Below are positions 6,828-11,033 of a stretch of DNA of 11,033 nt, piece by piece. The DNA is taken from NCBI GenBank assembly GCA_905215725.1, contig CAJMRD010000068.1, forward strand, positions 1-11,033, written 5' to 3'. This DNA is from an uncultured bacterium (GTDB lineage: Bacteria > Actinomycetota > Coriobacteriia > Coriobacteriales > Coriobacteriaceae). How positions within the stretch are numbered: the first letter of the stretch is position 1; every line of letters starts with the position of its first letter. The translations under genes were made by a program, and so were the position numbers. The notes beneath the pieces are model-generated. The model saw only the letters and a list, made by a program, of their open reading frames with translations. It made no database searches and had not been told where the DNA came from.

Positions 6828-7871
6828 ATGGAAAAGCTCGATGTTGTGAATGCGGCGCTTGTCGCCCTGCGTGCTGGCGAGACGTGCGAGCTCGTGGTCG
6901 TAGCCGGCACGGCGGGGTCGTCGCCGCGCGGCGTGGGCGCCTGGATGGCCGTCTTTGCCGACGGTAGCCAGGCGGGCACCATCGGCGGCGGCAAGATCGA
7001 GCTCTTTGCGCTGGACGAGGCGCGAGAGCTGCTGGCCGCGGGGCAATCGCGTCTGGTCCGCTACACCATGGGCGGCGAGAACTCCGATACCGGCATGATC
7101 TGCGGCGGAGCCATTTGCCTGTGCTATCTGCATCTGGATGCGACCCAGGCACCATTGTTCCAGGAAATTGCCGACGTCTTGGTCTATCGGCGCATCGGCG
7201 ACTTCGTCATCGACTTTGAGCCGTTTATCGCGAGCGCGCTCGAGGGCGATGTGGCCGAGTACCATGGCGAGGCATCGCGCCATACCATTGCGGGCTGCCC
7301 CGGGCTTTCACTGGTGGAGGAGGGGAGTAACGTCACCTACACCAACGCTGCCTCTGAGATTCCCGCGGCGCACATCGAGACGCTCTGCCCCGAGGGCCTG
7401 ACCTACATCTTTGGCTGCGGCCACGTGGGCGCCGCGACGGCGCGCGTGCTTACGGCGGCGGGCTTTGCCGTCGTGGCCTGCGATGACCGCCCCGGCACGT
7501 TGACGCCCGAATGGGTGCCCGGTGTCTACGATCGTCGCCTGGTCGATTACAAGAACCTGAGCGAGCTGTGTCCCATCGGTCCGCGCGACTTGGTGGTCGT
7601 CGCCACGGCGGGTCACAAGTCCGATATCGACGTGGTGATTCAGGCCATGCGTGCCAAGCCTGCCTACCTGGGCTGTCTGGGTTCGCGCCGCAAGACGGCC
7701 TTTGTGCGTGCCCGCCTGGAGCAGGAAGGTTTTACGCAGGGCCAGATCGACGAGCTGCACCTTCCGATCGGCGTTGCCATCGAGGCCGAGGACCCCGAGG
7801 AGATCGCCGTCTCCATCGCCGCCGAGATGATCCACCTGCGACGCACCAAACTCGTCCCCCGCAAGCGCTAA
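6828..7871 (+). CDS. xdhC: XdhC/CoxI-family molybdenum hydroxylase maturation factor
   Basis: This 347-aa two-domain protein is complete. The N-terminal XdhC/CoxI domain carries VVAGTAGSSPRGVGAWM (24-40), a glycine-rich GTIGGGKIE (50-58) and MICGGAICL (90-98). The C-terminal Rossmann domain carries YIFGCGHVGAATARVL (193-208), the D219-D220-R221 end of the second strand, YLGCLGSRRK (280-289) and HLPIGVAIEAEDPEEIAVSI. XdhC proteins bind the molybdenum cofactor, promote its sulfuration and deliver it to xanthine-dehydrogenase-like enzymes. Beside yqeB and yqeC, this one would serve a selenium-dependent hydroxylase. C92 in the CGG motif is a candidate cofactor- or chalcogen-handling residue. The gene follows yqeB by 9 nt with a weak GGCGG site, consistent with translational coupling. 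A palindrome copy and the ribosomal promoter lie downstream. Confidence 0.92.
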   Translation: MEKLDVVNAALVALRAGETCELVVVAGTAGSSPRGVGAWMAVFADGSQAGTIGGGKIELFALDEARELLAAGQSRLVRYTMGGENSDTGMICGGAICLCYLHLDATQAPLFQEIADVLVYRRIGDFVIDFEPFIASALEGDVAEYHGEASRHTIAGCPGLSLVEEGSNVTYTNAASEIPAAHIETLCPEGLTYIFGCGHVGAATARVLTAAGFAVVACDDRPGTLTPEWVPGVYDRRLVDYKNLSELCPIGPRDLVVVATAGHKSDIDVVIQAMRAKPAYLGCLGSRRKTAFVRARLEQEGFTQGQIDELHLPIGVAIEAEDPEEIAVSIAAEMIHLRRTKLVPRKR

Positions 7872-7889
7872 TCGCATCCCCACCAATTA

Positions 7890-7956
7890 AGTTGCGGTGA
7901 AATACGGATTGTTTAAGCCTGTTAGGCCGCCCAACAGTCCCTATTTCACCGCAACT
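7890..7956. repeat. 67-nt palindromic repeat, copy 2 (degenerate), after xdhC
   Basis: This element has the same length and ends as copy 1 at 5104-5170, sharing AGTTGCGGTGAAATACGG on the left and TATTTCACCGCAACT on the right. The centre is diverged, and one arm pair is mismatched (C opposite C, plus a G-U pair), so it looks older or decaying. It starts 18 nt after the xdhC stop and is followed by CTTTTT (7958-7963). It could therefore stop xdhC transcription before the ribosomal promoter. The two copies bracket yqeC-yqeB-xdhC. Confidence 0.88.
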
Positions 7957-7982
7957 GCTTTTTGGGATCCATTTGTGCGGGG

Positions 7983-7998
7983 GAGTTGTGGAGTTGTG
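7983..7998. repeat. Tandem 8-bp direct repeat upstream of the rplE promoter
   Basis: GAGTTGTG occurs twice head to tail (7983-7990 and 7991-7998), ending 19 nt before the proposed -35 box. The position suits a regulator site, but two short copies may also arise by chance. Confidence 0.45.
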
Positions 7999-8017
7999 CA
8001 GGCAGACGAGGTTTTTC

Positions 8018-8046
8018 TGGAAATACGCTCCCGATGCGCGTATAGT
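8018..8046 (+). promoter_or_regulatory. Sigma-70-type promoter for the rplE operon
   Basis: TGGAAA (8018-8023) and TATAGT (8041-8046) are separated by exactly 17 nt and match the -35 and -10 consensus at four and five of six positions. Transcription would start near 8052, giving a leader of about 130 nt before rplE. No other gene lies between it and rplE. Confidence 0.65.
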
Positions 8047-8063
8047 ACCGATTGTTTTGTCGG

Positions 8064-8123
8064 CTCCTGCTGCGTCGAGTCCAAACCGCGAAATGCCATG
8101 AGCGGCGCGGATGCAGCCAGGAG
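8064..8123 (+). promoter_or_regulatory. Structured RNA leader upstream of rplE
   Basis: CTCCTGCTGCGTC (8064-8076) pairs with 8110-8123 to give a 13-bp helix with one bulged C (8118) and one G-U pair. Inside it CCGC (8086-8089) pairs with GCGG (8102-8105), closing a 12-nt loop. A bulged outer helix carrying an inner hairpin just after a ribosomal promoter is the shape of an autoregulatory ribosomal-protein leader. Which protein would bind (S8 or L5 are natural candidates) is a guess. Confidence 0.5.
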
Positions 8124-8183
8124 GCACGAGGACAACCCATCGTGGCCACGCCCCGTGCTTAAAACCCCAAGAAGGAGTGAACA

Positions 8184-8741
8184 ATGGCAGAAGAGAAGTA
8201 TGTGCCGCGTCTGAAGACCAAGTACAACAACGAGGTCAAGCAGCAGCTTCAGGACAAGTTCCAGTACGAGAACGTCATGATGATCCCCAAGTTTGAGAAG
8301 ATCGTCGTGAACATGGGTGTCGGCGAGGCCGCTACCGATTCCAAGGCCATCGACGGTGCCGTGCGCGACCTGCGCGCCATCACCGGACAGCAGCCGATGA
8401 TCACCCGTGCCCGTAAGTCCATCGCTACCTTCCGCCTGCGCGCTGGTATGCCGATCGGCTGCAAGGTTACCCTGCGTGGCGACCGTATGTGGGAGTTCTT
8501 CGATCGTCTGACCTCCGTCGCGATCCCCCGTATCCGCGACTTCCGCGGCATTTCCGCCAAGAGCTTCGACGGCCGTGGTAACTTCTCCATGGGCGTCACC
8601 GAGCAGCTCATCTTCCCCGAGATCGACTTCGATTCCGTCGATCACCAGCGTGGTATGGACATCACTTTCGTGACCACCGCCAACACCGATGAGGAGGCCA
8701 AGGCCCTTCTGGACGCCTTCGGTTTCCCGTTCAAGAAATAG
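8184..8741 (+). CDS. rplE: 50S ribosomal protein L5
   Basis: This 185-aa protein binds 5S rRNA and the central protuberance of the large subunit and contacts the P-site tRNA. Recognisable segments are NVMMIPKFEKIVVNMGVGEA near residues 30-50, ITGQQPMITRARKSIATFRLR, GMPIGCKVTLRGDRMWEFFDRL, RIRDFRGIS and the C-terminal GMDITFVTTANTDEEAKALL. Length is normal. AAGGAG (8172-8177) lies 6 nt before the ATG. Unlike most bacteria, no rplN-rplX precedes it. The upstream neighbour is xdhC, and the gene has its own promoter and leader, so rplE is the first gene of this part of the spc cluster. Confidence 0.98.
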   Translation: MAEEKYVPRLKTKYNNEVKQQLQDKFQYENVMMIPKFEKIVVNMGVGEAATDSKAIDGAVRDLRAITGQQPMITRARKSIATFRLRAGMPIGCKVTLRGDRMWEFFDRLTSVAIPRIRDFRGISAKSFDGRGNFSMGVTEQLIFPEIDFDSVDHQRGMDITFVTTANTDEEAKALLDAFGFPFKK

Positions 8742-8756
8742 GTTCACCTGCCCTAT

Positions 8757-8786
8757 AAGCGCCGTTCCCACAAGGGGGCGGCGCTT
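8757..8786 (+). promoter_or_regulatory. Intercistronic hairpin between rplE and rpsN
   Basis: AAGCGCCG (8757-8764) and CGGCGCTT (8779-8786) form a perfect 8-bp stem, with a further CCC/GGG pairing possible in the loop. It sits in a 79-nt spacer, long for a ribosomal operon. No T tract follows, so it is more likely an RNA-processing, stability or attenuation element than a full terminator. Confidence 0.6.
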
Positions 8787-8820
8787 GGGGCGAACAATAC
8801 TCTATGTGAGGAGGATATAA

Positions 8821-9006
8821 GTGGCTAAGACATCGATGATCGTCAAGTGCAATCGCAAGCAGAAGTTCTCTACTCGTGAGTACACGCGCTGCCAGCGCTG
8901 CGGCCGTCCGCACTCTGTGTACCGCAAGTTCGGCCTGTGCCGTGTCTGCTTCCGCGAGCTTGCACTCAAGGGCGAGCTTCCCGGCGTTAAGAAGGCCAGC
9001 TGGTAA
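8821..9006 (+). CDS. rpsN: 30S ribosomal protein S14, zinc-binding type (type Z)
   Basis: This 61-aa protein of the head of the small subunit carries the zinc ribbon C24-x2-C27 and C40-x2-C43 and the RCGRPHSVYRKFGLCRVCFRELA core, which marks the short C+ (rpsN type Z, rpsZ) form. It starts at GTG, fixed by AGGAGG (8809-8814) 6 nt upstream. The zinc form makes ribosome assembly dependent on zinc; no zinc-free paralogue is seen in this window. Confidence 0.97.
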   Translation: MAKTSMIVKCNRKQKFSTREYTRCQRCGRPHSVYRKFGLCRVCFRELALKGELPGVKKASW

Positions 9007-9061
9007 GTCACTACCAGCGTTTCAAGCATCAGTTTGGAACAGGGAAAACGCGCTAAAAAGG

Positions 9062-9084
9062 CTTTGCCGTTAAGGGCGGCGAAG
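9062..9084 (+). promoter_or_regulatory. Intercistronic hairpin between rpsN and rpsH
   Basis: CTTTGCCG (9062-9069) pairs with CGGCGAAG (9077-9084), with one G-U pair and a 7-nt loop. It lies in a 119-nt spacer, the longest of this operon. No T tract follows. Confidence 0.5.
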
Positions 9085-9125
9085 AACCAAGAGCACGTGT
9101 TCATCAAGAACGAAGGAGAATCTGT

Positions 9126-9524
9126 ATGAACCTTACAGACCCGATCGCAGATATGCTTACGCGCATCCGTAACGCTAACTCTGTGAACAAGGCCACGGTC
9201 TCCATGCCGAGCAGCAAGAAGCTCGTCGAGATCGCTCGTGTTCTGCACGAGGAGGGCTACATCGAGGGCTACGATGTCGAGGACACCGTTCCCCAGAAGA
9301 CTCTGCACATCACGCTTAAGTATGGTCCCAAGAAGGCTAAGGTCATCAACGGCATCCGCCGCATTTCCAAGCCGGGCCTGCGTAAGTACACCGGCGTTGC
9401 CGACATGCCCCGCGTCCGCGGTGGCCTTGGTACCGCCATTATTTCCACCAGCCATGGCGTCATGACCGACCGCGATGCTCGCAAGCACAACGTCGGCGGC
9501 GAGATCATCGCTTACGTCTGGTAA
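9126..9524 (+). CDS. rpsH: 30S ribosomal protein S8
   Basis: This 132-aa primary 16S rRNA-binding protein of the platform is complete. It begins with MNLTDPIADMLTRIRNAN and has the RRISKPGLRKYTG segment in the middle, followed by PRVRGGLGTAIISTSHGVMTDRDARKHNVGGEIIAYVW, whose STSHG loop is the main RNA-contact region. AAGGAG (9113-9118) lies 7 nt before the ATG. In E. coli S8 also represses the spc operon by binding the mRNA near the L5 start, so the structured leader upstream of rplE here could be its target. Confidence 0.98.
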   Translation: MNLTDPIADMLTRIRNANSVNKATVSMPSSKKLVEIARVLHEEGYIEGYDVEDTVPQKTLHITLKYGPKKAKVINGIRRISKPGLRKYTGVADMPRVRGGLGTAIISTSHGVMTDRDARKHNVGGEIIAYVW

Positions 9525-9557
9525 TTCGCTCGGTAGGTAGAAGGAAAGGAGATCACC

Positions 9558-10094
9558 GTGTCTCGTATCGGTAATAAGCCTGTCCAGATTCCCGCCGGAG
9601 TCGAAGTGGCAGTCAACGGCAACAACGTTGTCGTCAAGGGCCCCAAGGGCCAGCTCGAGCTCGATGTCTTTGAGAAGCTCGCTATCAACGTCGAGGACAA
9701 CGTCCTCACCGTTTCCCGTCCCGACGACGAGCGTGAGACCCGTGCCCGCCACGGCCTCACCCGCGCCCTCATCCATAACATGGTTGTTGGCGTTTCCGAG
9801 GGCTTCGAGAAGAAGCTCGAGCTCGCCGGCGTCGGTTACCGCGTGCAGCAGAAGGGCAAGAACCTCGAGTTCTCCCTGGGCTTCTCGCACCCCGTGATCG
9901 TCGAGGCTCCTGAGGGCATCACCTTCGAGGTTCCCGACAACACCCACGTGAACGTCAAGGGTATCAATAAGCAGCAGGTCGGTCAGATCGCCGCTGAGAT
10001 CCGCGGCCATCGTCCTCCCGAGCCTTACAAGGGCAAGGGTATCCACTACGTTGGCGAGCACATCCGCCGCAAGCTGGGTAAGGCCGCCAAGTAG
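9558..10094 (+). CDS. rplF: 50S ribosomal protein L6
   Basis: This 178-aa protein sits near the sarcin-ricin loop and the factor-binding site. It shows the SRIGNKPVQIPAGVEV start, two homologous alpha/beta domains, GVGYRVQQKGKNLEFSLGFSHPV in the middle, and the conserved IRGHRPPEPYKGKGIHYVGEHIRRKLGKAAK C terminus that contacts 23S rRNA. The start is GTG, supported by AAAGGAG (9545-9551) 6 nt upstream. It follows rpsH by 33 nt. Confidence 0.98.
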   Translation: MSRIGNKPVQIPAGVEVAVNGNNVVVKGPKGQLELDVFEKLAINVEDNVLTVSRPDDERETRARHGLTRALIHNMVVGVSEGFEKKLELAGVGYRVQQKGKNLEFSLGFSHPVIVEAPEGITFEVPDNTHVNVKGINKQQVGQIAAEIRGHRPPEPYKGKGIHYVGEHIRRKLGKAAK

Positions 10095-10119
10095 TCGTAA
10101 CCGACTCACTCGCATAAGA

Positions 10120-10141
10120 CCAGCACCCCGTCAGGTGCTGG
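10120..10141 (+). promoter_or_regulatory. Intercistronic hairpin between rplF and rplR
   Basis: CCAGCACC (10120-10127) and GGTGCTGG (10134-10141) form a perfect 8-bp stem with a 6-nt loop in a 75-nt spacer. A T5 run (10153-10157) lies 11 nt after the stem, too far for a classic terminator and just before the rplR ribosome site. An attenuator or processing site is possible. Confidence 0.6.
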
Positions 10142-10169
10142 CAAGATCAACCTTTTTAGGAGTTTACGT

Positions 10170-10538
10170 ATGAACAAGCATAAGGCGAAGCTGGAAGGCC
10201 TCAAGCGTCGTCAGCGTCGTGTTCGCGGCAAGGTCTCGGGTACCTCCGAGCGTCCGCGTCTTCGCGTGACCCGTACTAACGCCAACATCTATGCCCAGAT
10301 CATCGACGACAGCAAGGGCTCCAGCCTGACGCTCGTCTCTGCCTCGACCCTCGAGGCCGAGTTCAAGGGCACCCACACCTCGAACAAGGAGGCTGCGGAG
10401 AAGGTCGGTCAGCTCGTTGGCAAGCGCGCCATCGAGGCCGGCATCACCAAGGTCGCCTTCGATCGCGGTGGCCGTATCTACCATGGCCGCGTCAAGGCCC
10501 TCGCCGACGGTGCTCGTGCCGCCGGTCTCGAGTTCTAG
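10170..10538 (+). CDS. rplR: 50S ribosomal protein L18
   Basis: This 122-aa 5S rRNA-binding protein has a basic N terminus (KHKAKLEGLKRRQRRVRGKVSGT), then ERPRLRVTRTNANIYAQIIDD, a central KGTHTSNKEAAEKVGQLVGKRAIEAGI helix, and the conserved end VAFDRGGRIYHGRVKALADGARAAGLEF. Length is typical. AGGAG (10158-10162) lies 7 nt before the ATG. The TAG stop overlaps the ribosome site of rpsE. Confidence 0.98.
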   Translation: MNKHKAKLEGLKRRQRRVRGKVSGTSERPRLRVTRTNANIYAQIIDDSKGSSLTLVSASTLEAEFKGTHTSNKEAAEKVGQLVGKRAIEAGITKVAFDRGGRIYHGRVKALADGARAAGLEF

Positions 10539-10552
10539 GAGGTATGTAGCAC

Positions 10553-11033
10553 ATGGCTCGTAATCAGAAGCAGCAGCGCGAGGCCTCCGAGTTCGAGGAG
10601 CGCGTCGTTTACATCAACCGCGTGTCGAAGACCGTCAAGGGTGGTCGTCGCATGAGCCTCGTCGCTCTCGTCGTCGTTGGCGACGGCAAGGGCAACGTCG
10701 GCGTTGGCATGGGCAAGTCCGCTGAGGTGCCCATGGCCATCTCCAAGGCATCTCTCGATGCCAAGAAGAACATGTTCCACGTGCCGGTGACCGAGCAGGG
10801 CACCATCCCGCACGAGGTTCTCGGCCACTTTGGTGCCGGCCGCATCATCATCAAGCCCGCTGTCGAGGGTACCGGCGTTATCGCCGGCGGCGCTGTGCGT
10901 CCCCTCTTTGAGCTTGCTGGCATCAAGAACGTCCTGTCCAAGTCCCTCGGTACCGACAACGGCCTTAACATCATCAAGGCTGCCGTCGAGGGCCTCAAGG
11001 AGCTCTCCAGCCCTGAGGACGTCGCGGCTCGCC
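10553..11033 (+). CDS. rpsE: 30S ribosomal protein S5, 3' end outside window
   Basis: The frame starts at ATG 10553, 9 nt after AGGAGGT (10537-10543), and is still open at the window edge after 160 codons. The N-terminal double-stranded-RNA-binding-like domain shows FEERVVYINRVSKTVKGGRRMSLVALVVVGDGKGNVGVGMGKS, with the loop near residues 20-35 tied to translational accuracy in other bacteria. The C-terminal domain shows GTIPHEVLGHFGAGRIIIKPA, then GTGVIAGGAVRPLFELAGIKNVLSKSLGTDN. Only the last few residues are likely to be missing. The 14-nt gap after rplR shows they are co-transcribed. Confidence 0.97.
   Translation, partial: MARNQKQQREASEFEERVVYINRVSKTVKGGRRMSLVALVVVGDGKGNVGVGMGKSAEVPMAISKASLDAKKNMFHVPVTEQGTIPHEVLGHFGAGRIIIKPAVEGTGVIAGGAVRPLFELAGIKNVLSKSLGTDNGLNIIKAAVEGLKELSSPEDVAAR

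Noticed and set aside
5104..7956. Palindromes as ends of a composite transposon or CRISPR-like repeats
   Set aside because: There are only two copies 2.7 kb apart, with no transposase between them, no regular spacers, and the enclosed genes have ordinary host-like codon use.
7897..8214. 105-aa plus-strand frame in the xdhC-rplE gap
   Set aside because: It starts inside the palindromic repeat, runs through the promoter and leader, and overlaps rplE out of frame. It does not resemble L24 or any other expected protein.
8757..8786. rplE-rpsN hairpin as a full terminator
   Set aside because: The stem is followed by GGGG rather than a T tract, and the genes after it must be expressed for growth, so read-through is expected.
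8802..10115. 437-aa open frame on the minus strand across rpsN-rpsH-rplF
   Set aside because: It is antisense to three certain ribosomal protein genes, with low-complexity Asp/Leu/Val/Gly content and no ribosome site.

Overview
The window reads as a gut-type actinobacterial chromosome of the Coriobacteriia, most likely Collinsella or a close relative. From about base 1,320 to the end it shows the high-GC codon style, strong Shine-Dalgarno sites and zinc-ribbon S14 expected there. This is an inference from composition and gene content, not a database match. The first ~1.3 kb looks different: it has TTA/AGA/GGA codons and an AT-rich spacer, and it holds two proteins of a clostridial type. That end of the window appears to be a mosaic.

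Layout. (1) 2-787: 3' part of an M29/NicX-like metal enzyme whose codon style changes abruptly near base 600. (2) 853-1941: one open frame that fuses the lipoprotein N-terminal half of a TAXI-type TRAP solute-binding protein to the C-terminal half of a YgeW-type carbamoyltransferase, joined at a shared DLKGKKVAV stretch. (3) 1956-2906: carbamate kinase, followed by a hairpin terminator. (4) 3085-5076: a two-gene unit with a MocA/YgfJ-like molybdopterin nucleotidyltransferase and a hydantoinase/dihydropyrimidinase. (5) 5187-5921, minus strand: YqeC, convergent with the hydantoinase across a 67-nt palindrome. (6) 6024-7871: yqeB and an XdhC-family maturation factor, divergent from yqeC. A second copy of the palindrome follows. 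(7) 8184 to the end: the distal spc ribosomal protein operon rplE-rpsNZ-rpsH-rplF-rplR-rpsE, preceded by its own promoter and a structured leader.

How the genes work together. Genes 2-6 match most of the E. coli ygeW-hyuA-yqeA-yqeB-yqeC-ygfJ neighbourhood, the locus linked to selenium-dependent molybdenum hydroxylases and anaerobic purine/urate breakdown. MocA, YqeB, YqeC and XdhC would build, modify and insert the molybdenum cofactor. The hydroxylase itself is not in the window. The hydantoinase would open a cyclic ureide, a carbamoyltransferase would release carbamoyl phosphate, and carbamate kinase would turn it into ATP. The carbamoyltransferase step is broken here, because the YgeW N-terminal domain has been replaced by the TAXI fragment.

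Most notable points: the in-frame TAXI/YgeW chimera and the codon-style break near base 600, which may be assembly artefacts or real recombination; the paired 67-nt palindromes bracketing yqeC-yqeB-xdhC; the spc operon starting at rplE with a private promoter and leader; hairpins in unusually long spacers between the ribosomal genes; and two cysteine clusters in YqeC. I saw no CRISPR array, tRNA, rRNA or intact insertion sequence.
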